Source: a virus
Strand: one strand, 5' to 3'
DNA: 30,706 nucleotides
Virus record (IMG/VR): IMGVR_UViG_3300027733_000151
Location: 1 to 30,706 of that record
The translations under genes were made by a program, and so were the position numbers. This document shows positions 21,009-29,208 of the stretch, in pieces. The notes under the pieces are model-generated. The model was not told the DNA's origin. It did no database searches and saw only the letters and a list, made by a program, of their open reading frames with translations. Each line of letters begins with the position of its first letter. Position 1 is the first letter of the stretch.

Positions 21009-22474
21009 TATCTATATCCTGCTCTACTTGCTACAAGATCTATACCTTGAGCATGATTCCAATTTGTTCCAGATGCTATCTTAACATTAGCTCTAATATA
21101 TCTTCCTGATTGTCTTACAGGATTAATACCACTATTTGTCATAGTAGAACTTGAAGATTCTGTTTCTGTATCTGCAAGACGTTCTCTTGTTTTAACTGTA
21201 ACTGTTGCTGTTGCATCTACAATGGGTCTTATTCCAGTAATGTTGGCTCTTACACCTGGAAATACTTCTTGCTCTGATGTTTCAATTTCTGCTTCTAATT
21301 GATTACCAGAAAATATTGCTGCTTTATAATCATTAGTGATACCGCCTAAATACAACTGTCCACCAGACCAGAAATCTGAGTCTAATGCAATATTAATATC
21401 TTCTAAGTTTTGAGATATAATATCCATTAATTCAACAGTATAAGCTCCAACAAATTGTGAAAATATTTGGCTAGCACTAGCTTCTGCTAAAGACCATTTT
21501 TGAGTTGCATAATTATAAATTAAAATTTTATCACAAATACCTGTTGTGTTTGAAGTGTTACTAGCTGATGGATATAACCACATTGCTAGTTGATTAAATG
21601 GATCAACAGCTGCAACTATTCTATCTGTAAATGCTTTATTTAAATTACCTTCAAAAAATCTATTAACTTTTTCAGCACCAATTGCTATTACGTTATCTCC
21701 ATCTATTTGATAAAATCCATCATCAGCATAAAAGAATACTCTTCTATTATCTTGACAAATAGTTTTTCCATAAACTGCACCTCTGTTTGGAGAGATAACT
21801 GATAATCTAAATACAGTTGCTCCACCTACATAGTCCATACGAATAATTTGGTTTTGTCTAAATACATAACCAATTTCTCCTGATGTAATTCCAACAACTC
21901 TTCCACCTGATCCTGGTAAATCTTGATAGTCTGCAGACTTTGAACCCTCTGTCCAAGTTGAAATATCATTTATTCCAGACCATTGAATTCTATTTGTTGC
22001 GCCAGATATATTTCCTGTAACTAAAAAATCTCTAATAACTCCTGATACTCTAAATAATGGTGGACTTCCATCTGTAGCAATAGCTGATAAATTTGCAAAG
22101 TTTGTAGATGTTCCCATTAAATAATATTGAGGAGCATCCACTCCGTTGCTTGCTATAATATAATTTCCAAATTGTGTGAATGTAAAAAAATCTGTACTAG
22201 TTCCAGTTAAAGAACTTTTTCTTGAAGTAAATGTTCCACCGTCTAATTGATAAATATTAGTGTTAGTTGCAACAAAATTATAAACAGTATTAGCATTATC
22301 TCTGAATGACCCAGCTCCCCTAGCATCCGCTGCCATTGCATTAGAACTGTAAGAGACCAAACTTTTAAATGGTTTATAACCTTGCAAAGCATAATAAACA
22401 TTCTTAGCAACGTTTGCTCCTGGATTCAAGTGTTCAGGTTGATCTGGTAACCATTCACCAAAAGGTAATTGCAT
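21008..22474 (-). CDS. Tail tube/hub protein, P22 gp10- or T7 gp12-like
   Basis: 488 residues, nearly all beta. It opens with MQLPFGEWLPDQPEHLNPGA and KNVYYALQGYKPFKSLVSYS, the standard start of podoviral tail nozzle proteins, and carries propeller-like blades with NRIQWSGINDISTWTEGSKS, SGEIGYVFRQNQIIRMDYVG, SPNRGAVYGKTICQDNRRVF and DKILIYNYATQKWSLAEASA. It follows the adaptor gene in the operon as expected and would form the nozzle of the short tail to which fibres attach. Confidence 0.8.
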   Translation of the reverse strand: MQLPFGEWLPDQPEHLNPGANVAKNVYYALQGYKPFKSLVSYSSNAMAADARGAGSFRDNANTVYNFVATNTNIYQLDGGTFTSRKSSLTGTSTDFFTFTQFGNYIIASNGVDAPQYYLMGTSTNFANLSAIATDGSPPLFRVSGVIRDFLVTGNISGATNRIQWSGINDISTWTEGSKSADYQDLPGSGGRVVGITSGEIGYVFRQNQIIRMDYVGGATVFRLSVISPNRGAVYGKTICQDNRRVFFYADDGFYQIDGDNVIAIGAEKVNRFFEGNLNKAFTDRIVAAVDPFNQLAMWLYPSASNTSNTTGICDKILIYNYATQKWSLAEASASQIFSQFVGAYTVELMDIISQNLEDINIALDSDFWSGGQLYLGGITNDYKAAIFSGNQLEAEIETSEQEVFPGVRANITGIRPIVDATATVTVKTRERLADTETESSSSTMTNSGINPVRQSGRYIRANVKIASGTNWNHAQGIDLVASRAGYR

Positions 22475-22479
22475 ATTAA

Positions 22480-23151
22480 TTATTCACTTACTGTTGTAAC
22501 AAATCTTCTATTAAATGGAGATGATACGGTTACATCAGATCTAATTTGTAATGGAGATCCTGAAAACTGATCTTCTCTATCATTTAATTCAGCTCTTTCT
22601 AAAGCGGCTTGATACATTTGCGACCATTGTTGAGATTGATTAGGGTCAATACCACCAAGAAAATTACTTGCATGAAATAAACTTCCATACAAATAAATAG
22701 ATGGATGATCTGTTAAAATATAATTTGAAGTATTAGTTGCTGATAAAGCATCAAACTTTTTATAAAAATTTAATATACCAGAATATGAATCTGCTGGTCT
22801 TGGTGCAAACCTAAATGTTGATCCTAGTATAGTATATGCTACCGGAAGCCCTGACATAGATGTTCCTTTTATAGAATCCATTTGAGCTGGACTCAGATAA
22901 TTCATTGCATACTTATCGTTGTTACTTAATATGTAAAAATCTCTTACTTGTAAAAATCCTGTTGGTGTGTTTTCTGTTTCTGAATCAATTGTAATTGTTG
23001 TTTGACTATGCATCTGACGTATTCTTAATTTAGAATTAAAGTCAGCTTCGGCAAGAACAATAAAATCCTCAGCTATTTCTGAAGTTAAATCTGATCTGTT
23101 TAACCAATTAGCAATTGTTGATTTTAATTCTGTGTATGTTGAGAGTGCCAT
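22480..23151 (-). CDS. Head-tail adaptor, T7 gp11/P22 gp4-like
   Basis: 223 residues. TYTELKSTIANWLNRSDLTS (helical start), then EDFIVLAEADFNSKLRIRQM, GFLQVRDFYILSNNDKYAMN and LNFYKKFDALSATNTSNYIL, ending in LIRSD-like VTVSSPFNRRFVTTVSE. This matches the phage adaptor family that joins portal to the tail tube in podoviruses. It is encoded between the portal/capsid block and the tail nozzle gene, sharing one base with the preceding gene's stop. Confidence 0.8.
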   Translation of the reverse strand: MALSTYTELKSTIANWLNRSDLTSEIAEDFIVLAEADFNSKLRIRQMHSQTTITIDSETENTPTGFLQVRDFYILSNNDKYAMNYLSPAQMDSIKGTSMSGLPVAYTILGSTFRFAPRPADSYSGILNFYKKFDALSATNTSNYILTDHPSIYLYGSLFHASNFLGGIDPNQSQQWSQMYQAALERAELNDREDQFSGSPLQIRSDVTVSSPFNRRFVTTVSE

Positions 23152-23477
23152 TATAATCTACCTGGTGCTGTTCTAAAAAGTAAAAATTCAGAACTGTTTA
23201 ATTTTTTTTTCATTATTTTATTTTGAACATCTTTTGGCAATGCAAACCAATTATTACTTCCATTGTATTCTTTTGCCCAAATTTCTAAAACAAGTGTTGG
23301 AACTGAAGCAATTCTTTTTAAATCTCTTGATTTAGAATAACCAGAGTTATGAGTATATAATTTTTTATTATGCTCTACTATTGGTTTATAATCTAAATTT
23401 TTTTCAATAACTATTCCCTTATCATCTGAGTGATAGGTAGTAGTTACTAATCCTTCCTTCTCAACTATCTTATTCAT
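23151..23477 (-). CDS. Conserved phage protein upstream of the adaptor
   Basis: 108 residues. The C-terminal two thirds (YTHNSGYSKSRDLKRIASVP, LEIWAKEYNGSNNWFALPKD, LLFRTAPGRL) match a small conserved family found beside the adaptor gene in many podoviruses. No known activity. By position it is probably a head-completion or tail-assembly factor. Its last base is shared with the adaptor start. Confidence 0.75.
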   Translation of the reverse strand: MNKIVEKEGLVTTTYHSDDKGIVIEKNLDYKPIVEHNKKLYTHNSGYSKSRDLKRIASVPTLVLEIWAKEYNGSNNWFALPKDVQNKIMKKKLNSSEFLLFRTAPGRL

Positions 23478-23505
23478 AGTCTAACTTGTTTAAATATTAT
23501 TTAAA

Positions 23506-23796
23506 CTATTTAGACATTTGACTAACAGAAGCAGTTCCATCAGTAGCACTTCTTATGAAAGAAATTTTCTGACCTGGATTTACTCTGATAATCTCAATTA
23601 CGTTAGCTGGCAAATATGTATCACTAGATGTTGCAACTGGTGTACCTGCTATTTTATAAAAACAAGCTGTTGTAGCTGATAATCTTATATGGTTTATTCC
23701 TGCACCAAATGCAGCGCTAGCAGCGGCGGTTGCTGTATATGCTACGTTTTCATTTGATACTACTGCAAAAGCTGGATCTGTGCTATTACCTGACAT
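23506..23796 (-). CDS. Small beta-rich protein, possible capsid decoration
   Basis: 96 residues with strand-turn pattern: FAVVSNENVAYTATAAASAA, INHIRLSATTACFYKIAGTP, VIEIIRVNPGQKISFIRSAT. Short length and beta layout resemble phage decoration or head accessory proteins. It shares TAATG coupling with the acidic protein gene before it and follows the capsid gene within two genes. No family certain. Confidence 0.65.
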   Translation of the reverse strand: MSGNSTDPAFAVVSNENVAYTATAAASAAFGAGINHIRLSATTACFYKIAGTPVATSSDTYLPANVIEIIRVNPGQKISFIRSATDGTASVSQMSK

Positions 23797-23960
23797 TATT
23801 CGTTCTCCTCATCTTCATCATTAATATTTGTGTCATCATCGTCATCGTCTTGACAATTTTCACACTCCTTGTTTGATTGTTCGTATCTTAAATCTTCTAA
23901 GAGATCAATGATACTATCAATTTTATCATCTAAACTTAATTGTTTTCTTTTTTTAACCAT
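23796..23960 (-). CDS. Small acidic protein
   Basis: 54 residues: MVKKRKQLSLDDKIDSIIDL, then LEDLRYEQSNKECENCQ and a tail made almost only of Asp, Glu and Asn. A clear GGAG ribosome site lies 5-8 bases before the ATG. The basic start and acidic tail suggest binding to a positively charged partner or metal (a CENC pair is present). Lies in the head-gene block. No family recognised. Confidence 0.7.
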   Translation of the reverse strand: MVKKRKQLSLDDKIDSIIDLLEDLRYEQSNKECENCQDDDDDDTNINDEDEENE

Positions 23961-23979
23961 TTGTTTCTCCGTAGTTAAA

Positions 23980-23999
23980 TGGGGATATTGCTACCCCCA
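23980..23999 (-). terminator. GC hairpin between beta-rich and acidic genes
   Basis: On the minus strand TGGGG/CCCCA arms (stem of five, loop of about nine) follow the stop of the 24006-24353 gene. The T-tract behind it is weak (TTTAA), so it may slow or partly stop transcription, or protect the 3' end of the capsid transcript, rather than be a full terminator. Confidence 0.4.
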
Positions 24000-24005
24000 C
24001 TATAA

Positions 24006-24353
24006 TTATCTTCTAATTACTAATGTAACAGTAATTGGTTGAGTTGTGCTAGATCCACCATCAGAAGTAATAGTGATATAATCACCTTCTTTGACAGAGT
24101 TTAAAGCTGTTGGTGTAGCTGTATCAATATCTCCTGCAGCTGAACTTGTATAAGCAACTGTAAATCCACCACCTGTAACAGTAGTTCCATTTATTTTTGT
24201 TATCACAGCAGAATCTGCAGTAGTTATTGCACCACCTAATACAGAAATAATTTTAATAATATTTCCATCATCAGGTACTGCAACGTTAACAGAACTAGCA
24301 GCTGAAACGTCTGTTAGTTGTACTGTTAAAAAGTAGTCATTTAGTGTTCGCAT
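24006..24353 (-). CDS. Small beta-rich protein, probable decoration/head accessory
   Basis: 115 residues: MRTLNDYFLTVQLTDVSAAS, VNVAVPDDGNIIKIISVLGG, ITTADSAVITKINGTTVTGG, VKEGDYITITSDGGSSTTQP, ITVTLVIRR. Alternating strands with a GDYIxI element like those of the other small beta proteins in this window. It is the first gene after the capsid gene, the classical place for a decoration protein. An A-rich leader (TAGGAAAAAAAATG) provides the ribosome site. Confidence 0.7.
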   Translation of the reverse strand: MRTLNDYFLTVQLTDVSAASSVNVAVPDDGNIIKIISVLGGAITTADSAVITKINGTTVTGGGFTVAYTSSAAGDIDTATPTALNSVKEGDYITITSDGGSSTTQPITVTLVIRR

Positions 24354-24399
24354 TTTTTTTCCTATGTTTGCTTCGTTCCGCCTTTAAGACTTCAAAGAC

Positions 24400-24442
24400 C
24401 AAACAAAATTGTTTGTTCATGGGGGAGACTATTCCCCCCCAT
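24400..24442 (-). terminator. Two consecutive hairpins behind the capsid gene
   Basis: Directly after the capsid stop, the minus strand can form ATGGGGG/CCCCCAT (24419-24442, loop of about 10, with unequal runs of five and seven G/C) and then CAAACAA-TT-TTGTTTG-type arms (24400-24415, two-base loop). This GC-rich stem in an AT-rich genome is the likely partial terminator or RNA-stabilising end of the capsid transcript. No long T-run follows. Confidence 0.5.
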
Positions 24443-24452
24443 AAGTATTATA

Positions 24453-25391
24453 TTATGATGTTGTTAAGTCTGCAACAATTCCTGAACCAGCTTCGTTTCT
24501 TGATTCAAGAGTATATTCAGCAACTAAGAATTGCTTCATAGCATCACCAGTTTTTGCAAGATCTTCTAAAGAGAAATCTCTTAGGTAAGATACAGCAAAA
24601 AGATCTGGAGTGATAATTAAAGCATCTCTAGTTCTTTGAAATCTGTTTGGTGTTACTTGTAAAGCACCAAAATCAGATTCATAAACATCAACTGCAGCAA
24701 CTAATCTTTTATTTTCAGCTGGGTCAAATCTTGTAGATCCACCTGTAAATCCAGAAAGTTTCTGTTTGTTGAAAGAACCAACCATAACCATTGAAGGGTC
24801 GCCACCATTATCCCACACTTGTTTGATAACAGATTTTAGTTGATCCTCTGTGAAAGCTCTTTGAGTTCCATCAGTTCTAGTAGCTGTACCAGAAGTTGAA
24901 GGAGCAGTTCCTGAAGTGCTTTCGTTTGTTTTTAACCAAGAAACAATCCCAGCTAAAGTTCTAGCTGTTGATGTATTTCCAGCTGCTACAGTTGTATTAG
25001 CTAGAAGTGATGTTTCCATATCTCTCTTAAGCTCTTTTGATGCTTTAGAGATTTGGTATGCAAGCTCAGAATTTCTTCCGGCTTTATTAACTGCTTCTAA
25101 TGTTCCAGAAATAACAACTGATTTAGTTGAAATTTGAGTAACGTTAGATTTTCTTGTAGTCGCAGTAGGAGTAGAAAATGTTACTTCATTTCCTTCTACT
25201 TGTGCGTTTGATCCACTAGCTGCTGCTAATGAGTCTAATTGCCATTCATGAGTTACAGCAGTCGCTTTACTTTGCGGTATGCTAGACATGAAAGGAGTGT
25301 CTGTAGGCGATATGTTATAGATAATATCTGAAAGATCTTCTCTAAGTCCAATCGCATCGTACTTTGTAAATGTGCCTGATACTATAGCCAT
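24453..25391 (-). CDS. Major capsid protein, SU10/DUF5309 family (HK97 fold)
   Basis: 312 residues. The N-terminus FTKYDAIGLREDLSDIIYNI, SPTDTPFMSSIPQSKATAVT and HEWQLDSLAAASGSNAQVEG, followed by the helix RNSELAYQISKASKELKRDM, the central WDNGGDPSMVMVGSFNKQKL, and the end TLESRNEAGSGIVADL, is the pattern of the SU10-type major capsid family (DUF5309), which has the HK97 fold. It forms the shell over the scaffold encoded just before it (11-base gap). Strong A-rich ribosome site AAAAGGAAAAAAAATG. Confidence 0.9.
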   Translation of the reverse strand: MAIVSGTFTKYDAIGLREDLSDIIYNISPTDTPFMSSIPQSKATAVTHEWQLDSLAAASGSNAQVEGNEVTFSTPTATTRKSNVTQISTKSVVISGTLEAVNKAGRNSELAYQISKASKELKRDMETSLLANTTVAAGNTSTARTLAGIVSWLKTNESTSGTAPSTSGTATRTDGTQRAFTEDQLKSVIKQVWDNGGDPSMVMVGSFNKQKLSGFTGGSTRFDPAENKRLVAAVDVYESDFGALQVTPNRFQRTRDALIITPDLFAVSYLRDFSLEDLAKTGDAMKQFLVAEYTLESRNEAGSGIVADLTTS

Positions 25392-25402
25392 TTTTTTTCC
25401 TT

Positions 25403-26488
25403 TTATTTTTTGTTAGTTATAATGTCATAAAAGATACTTGCGGCATCTTTGACATTGCCTGTCTTTTTGAGACGACCTAACTTTTCCTTACGTCTTTGGA
25501 AGTTCATATCATTACTGTCTTTTTTCACACCTGAAGATAAAAACTTACCTGGCTTAGATGCTTGCGCAGCTGAAACAGGTTTGACATTCTTAACATTACG
25601 ATACTTTAAAGCATCATTAACTAACATAACAATTCTATGGTCATAGATTTGTCCAATCTCAGCATCTTTAAATCCATAAGAATTTAAAAAATTTCTTAAA
25701 TTGTTTTTAGTTGTACTAGCTTTTTGAGCATCATTAAATTCTGGCATTTTTTCTGCCAAGATTCTTTGCTGCTCTTGTACATAACTGCTTAGTTGTCTTT
25801 GTTGTTCTTGTTGTAGCTTATTAGCAGCTTCCATCATCTTCTCTTTTTTAAGGCGAATTTGACGTTCTACTTTTGTAGCTTCAACAGGATCTTCTTCATA
25901 CAATTTATTCAGATCAACATTGTTGATTTCTGAATTTAATTGCTGTTGTGTAAAAGCAAGTATTTGATTTAATTCCGTAATACGTTTGGAATAGTCTTGC
26001 CTTTGTTGCTCCGTTTCAGACTGGAATTGCTTTTTTTCAAAAGATAATTCTTCTGTCTTTCTACGGTAGTCAGCATCTCTGGAATAACCTTTTTTTAATT
26101 CATCTAAGGTAACCTTTAATTCTTGACCTGCTACTTTTACAGTAAAGGTGGAATCAGGTTCTTTCTGAATATCTTCTGTTTGTTCTTGAGATACGTCAGT
26201 TTCAGAAACATCACTAGTCTCTTGTTCTGTTTCTGTTTGCGTTTCATCTGTAACCTCAGGTTGATCTGATTCAGATTCCTGGTTTATTGGTTCTTCAGAA
26301 ACGACTTGTTCTTGTTTTTGAACTGGAGCTTCTTGCTCAAATTCATTTCTAGCTTCTGGTTTTACAACCTCAGCTTTTTTTTCGTTAATCTTTCCAGTTT
26401 GCGGATTAAGCAATCCTGTAATTGATTTCGCAGCTATCTGCAAATCAGACGCAGCTCCCTTAACAGGGTTGGCTTTTAACTCTGACAT
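25403..26488 (-). CDS. Scaffold / capsid assembly protein
   Basis: 361 residues. A long Glu/Gln/Ser/Thr-rich acidic region (about 45-115) is followed by FTVKVAGQELKVTLDELKKG, then a long charged coiled-coil part (about 145-250: DYRRKTEELSFEKKQFQSET, QRQIRLKKEKMMEAANKLQQ-like) and a basic C-terminus (FLSSGVKKDSNDMNFQRRKE, KLGRLKKTG) of the kind that binds capsid subunits. Composition, size and place right before the capsid gene are those of a podoviral scaffold. No protease motif, so the scaffold is probably released, not cleaved. Confidence 0.8.
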   Translation of the reverse strand: MSELKANPVKGAASDLQIAAKSITGLLNPQTGKINEKKAEVVKPEARNEFEQEAPVQKQEQVVSEEPINQESESDQPEVTDETQTETEQETSDVSETDVSQEQTEDIQKEPDSTFTVKVAGQELKVTLDELKKGYSRDADYRRKTEELSFEKKQFQSETEQQRQDYSKRITELNQILAFTQQQLNSEINNVDLNKLYEEDPVEATKVERQIRLKKEKMMEAANKLQQEQQRQLSSYVQEQQRILAEKMPEFNDAQKASTTKNNLRNFLNSYGFKDAEIGQIYDHRIVMLVNDALKYRNVKNVKPVSAAQASKPGKFLSSGVKKDSNDMNFQRRKEKLGRLKKTGNVKDAASIFYDIITNKK

Positions 26489-26511
26489 ATTGTCTCCTTT
26501 TAGTTGAAGTT

Positions 26512-26525
26512 CCGCTATAAAGCGG
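26512..26525 (-). other. Small hairpin before the scaffold gene
   Basis: CCGCT-ATAA-AGCGG forms a five-base GC-rich stem with a four-base loop in the 60-base gap upstream of the scaffold gene, about 24 bases before the start codon. The gap also holds a weak CTAAT/ATTAG dyad (26536-26552). Possibly an mRNA processing or attenuation element. An AAAGGAG ribosome site precedes the ATG. Confidence 0.35.
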
Positions 26526-26548
26526 TTGACCTATCCTAATTTTTATTA

Positions 26549-26842
26549 TTAGAATTCTTTTTTCTCTATGGATGCTCTGAAATCTTCTAATTGTTTTTTA
26601 GCAAGTTTTCCAGTTTCCATAATCTCAATAAAATGATGTTCAACTTTTTGAACTATCTGAAATGCTAGCCATAATTTTTCTCTAGCATCTTGTTCATTAA
26701 CACCTGTGTTTAATAAACTTTGAGAATATAATTTCTTTAAAGTTTCAATTGCTTCTACAAATATTGGTTCTTGTAAAACCAACTTTGCTTTTTCCGATCT
26801 ACTAACTTCCGATTGGAGTTTCGCCTGATCCTGTTGTTGCAT
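26549..26842 (-). CDS. Small helical head-assembly protein
   Basis: 97 residues, all helical: VLQEPIFVEAIETLKKLYSQ, NEQDAREKLWLAFQIVQKVE and HHFIEIMETGKLAKKQLEDF. The pattern EKLWLAFxxxxxVExHxxExMETGKLAKKQLE matches a small family encoded between portal and scaffold in many podoviruses and other phages. Its N-terminal 13 codons overlap the portal gene in another frame. Function unknown, probably head morphogenesis. Confidence 0.75.
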   Translation of the reverse strand: MQQQDQAKLQSEVSRSEKAKLVLQEPIFVEAIETLKKLYSQSLLNTGVNEQDAREKLWLAFQIVQKVEHHFIEIMETGKLAKKQLEDFRASIEKKEF

Positions 26843-28970
26843 TTAATTCCTGTACCTGTTGTCCAAATTCTTGTGTTGCTTTTTGAGCTGCTGTTAAATT
26901 TTTAGAAGCATTATTTAATCTAGCTTTTGTTAAATTAACTTCTCCTTGTAATTTTGCAACGTCAATCTGTGTATTATACTTTAACTCTAATTCTTTCATT
27001 TTTGTTTGAAAGTCAAGCTGCATTTTTGAACTATCTAGTTGTAATTCTTTAAATTGTAATTCTAAGTCAGCTTGTTTTCTCTTGTTTTCACTATCTATTC
27101 TAGTGAATTCAATCTTTTCAATAGGCGTTAAAGCAGGTGGTTGCGGTGGTTGAACATACTGCATACCCACATCTGGGTTAACAAAGTAATTCTCTGTGTT
27201 TTTAAGACCAGCATTTTCAATCATTTTAGATAACGTATTATAAATATTCTTTAACGTTACCATTGGATATTCTTTATTACCTTGCAAAGTAAATGCTTGT
27301 AATTGTTTTTCAAGAATACTGTTTAAAATAACTAATTGTTGTTCTTTAGAACCAGAACCTAATCCAACTACAATATTAATATTATATTTATCTTTCCATT
27401 CAGTTGGTCTTACTGGAATAAATACATTATTTAATTGTACTAATCTTTCTACTTCTTGGTATTTAACTGTTAATTCAAAAATCTTTTCAAATAATTCTTT
27501 AACACCAGTCTCAGCAAATATTCTAGCAATCAACTCCATACGCATTTGTGTTTGCGTCATTAGAGTATTAATTCCTGTTGCAGTTTTATTTAAACTATCA
27601 GCGTCTAATCCTTGTGCGTATCTTGTAACACCAGTTCTTGTTTCTCTAACTGTGTCTAAGTATTCAAGTAATGGAAATGCTTGAGCAGAAATTGTTTGGT
27701 TCTGCATTGGCAACATAACTTGAGACGGCGGTTGTTTTGTTCTTACAACTCCACCTGGTCTGGCAGTTAATAAATCATCAAGATTTACCATTCCATCCAT
27801 AATCGCAATACGATTATTATTTGTTAGATACATGTTGTCTAACAACTGTCTTAAAACTGTAGATTTAATTAATTGAATATCTTGTACTAATTCTGAAACT
27901 GATCTGCCATAAAATCTGTGTGGCATTGGTATTGGAGTTAATGAACAAAAAGGAATTGAATCAACTTCAACGTTATCTAATATTGCATCAGAAGTATCTC
28001 CAACAACTGTAATCTTTCTTAATTCTGCAAGACCATCTCCATCAAAATCTAATCTTACATAACATTCAAAAACGTCAATTGCATCTGTTGAAGAATCTGG
28101 AGAAGATGTAAATGGATATTCGTCTATATCAGAATATCTAGTTAATTTTTCAGAGTTAAAAATAATTTCTTGTGAGTGTGGTAATGTAGCTATGATGTCT
28201 TTATCATAACCCATTTGAATTAATTCAGTTCTTGTCTTAGTAGTTCTATGCGCTACAAAATTTGAATCTTGTATTGTCTTAGCATTTCTTTGTATTAAAA
28301 ATTCTTCTGGTGGTACGTTTTCAATTTTAACTCTACCTTCGTCAGAACTTCTTCTTATTCTAAGGTTATGTTTCTTTGGTCTTGGTAAATTTAATATTTG
28401 ACCTTGTTGAGCTGCTATTGCTTCTAATGCTTTAATTTGTTCGTCTTGAGACTCATCTTCTTCTTCTGAGTGTTCTATAACCTCAACGTTTTCATCATTA
28501 ATAATAGATTGGTAAGAATCTTCATTTAGATCTTGATATGTTTCATGTTCATATTTTTTGCTTTCATCCCAATAAACTTTGACAATACCATTCTTTTCTA
28601 AAAGCGCATCTTTGAACCAACTATATAAAATTGTAAAACCTGGATTATCTTTATTAAAAATATAATTAATATAATTTGTAGCTTGGTCAGCAAGAGCAAC
28701 ATCTTCTGCTTTGACTGGTTCGCAAACAACAGTTCTATCTGATGCTGTAAAAATTCTAAGAAGATTTGGAAGTATAGTTTCAATAGTGTCAGCAACGTCA
28801 GTAGATACAACTTGAGAACGACCATCTATTTCAGTACCTAGTTTTTCTCCTAAATAATATTCAACAGATTTTTTTCTTTGTTCAGATAATTGTCCACCCA
28901 AATAACCTAATGATGAATTTATTTCTGTACTGATAATATTCTTTATTTCTGTATCTGTTAATTTTGCCAT
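26802..28970 (-). CDS. Portal protein (P22-like podoviral type)
   Basis: 722 residues. N-terminal helix, then GRSQVVSTDVADTIETILPN (50-69), a classic portal segment, WFKDALLEKNGIVKVYWDES (118-137), an acidic insert (about 150-180), and the well-conserved DFDGDGLAELRK (308-319) and CSLTPIPMPHRFYGRSVSEL (342-361). The C-terminal 110 residues are a charged coiled coil (for example QADLELQFKELQLDSSKMQL), resembling a barrel. The length fits the P22-like portals of marine podoviruses. It forms the ring at which TerL packages DNA. Confidence 0.9.
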   Translation of the reverse strand: MAKLTDTEIKNIISTEINSSLGYLGGQLSEQRKKSVEYYLGEKLGTEIDGRSQVVSTDVADTIETILPNLLRIFTASDRTVVCEPVKAEDVALADQATNYINYIFNKDNPGFTILYSWFKDALLEKNGIVKVYWDESKKYEHETYQDLNEDSYQSIINDENVEVIEHSEEEDESQDEQIKALEAIAAQQGQILNLPRPKKHNLRIRRSSDEGRVKIENVPPEEFLIQRNAKTIQDSNFVAHRTTKTRTELIQMGYDKDIIATLPHSQEIIFNSEKLTRYSDIDEYPFTSSPDSSTDAIDVFECYVRLDFDGDGLAELRKITVVGDTSDAILDNVEVDSIPFCSLTPIPMPHRFYGRSVSELVQDIQLIKSTVLRQLLDNMYLTNNNRIAIMDGMVNLDDLLTARPGGVVRTKQPPSQVMLPMQNQTISAQAFPLLEYLDTVRETRTGVTRYAQGLDADSLNKTATGINTLMTQTQMRMELIARIFAETGVKELFEKIFELTVKYQEVERLVQLNNVFIPVRPTEWKDKYNINIVVGLGSGSKEQQLVILNSILEKQLQAFTLQGNKEYPMVTLKNIYNTLSKMIENAGLKNTENYFVNPDVGMQYVQPPQPPALTPIEKIEFTRIDSENKRKQADLELQFKELQLDSSKMQLDFQTKMKELELKYNTQIDVAKLQGEVNLTKARLNNASKNLTAAQKATQEFGQQVQELNATTGSGETPIGS

Positions 28971-28971
28971 A

Positions 28972-29208
28972 TTAATTTATTGACTTAAAATATTTAGAAA
29001 AGAACTCTGATTTATTTTTATTATTTAAAACTAAATCTCCACCTTTTTCGCCTATAGGTATATCTCTAAAATATAATTCTTTAGGTTCAGGGTATAATCC
29101 TTCTTCAATTAATTTTTTTTCTCTCTCACTTAAGAAATCTTTTAGCTCATCTTGAACTTCAATATAAGAGCTTGGGTCTCTGTCTTTAGTTGATTTCATA
29201 TTAAACAA
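28972..29208 (-). CDS. Small conserved phage protein between TerL and portal
   Basis: 78 residues, charged and helical: SSYIEVQDELKDFLSEREKK, LIEEGLYPEPKELYFRDIPI, GEKGGDLVLNNKNKSEFFSK. It overlaps the TerL stop by eight bases. A second in-frame ATG three codons later is an alternative start. Likely a packaging or head-assembly accessory by position; no family recognised. Confidence 0.7.
   Translation of the reverse strand: MFNMKSTKDRDPSSYIEVQDELKDFLSEREKKLIEEGLYPEPKELYFRDIPIGEKGGDLVLNNKNKSEFFSKYFKSIN

Noticed and set aside
24337-24420. 27-residue minus-strand frame between capsid and the 115-residue gene (starts MNKQFCLVFEVLKAERSKHR)
   Set aside because: Its ATG sits in the hairpin arm, there is no ribosome site, and it overlaps the start of the next gene. 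It could be real but cannot be supported without relatives.
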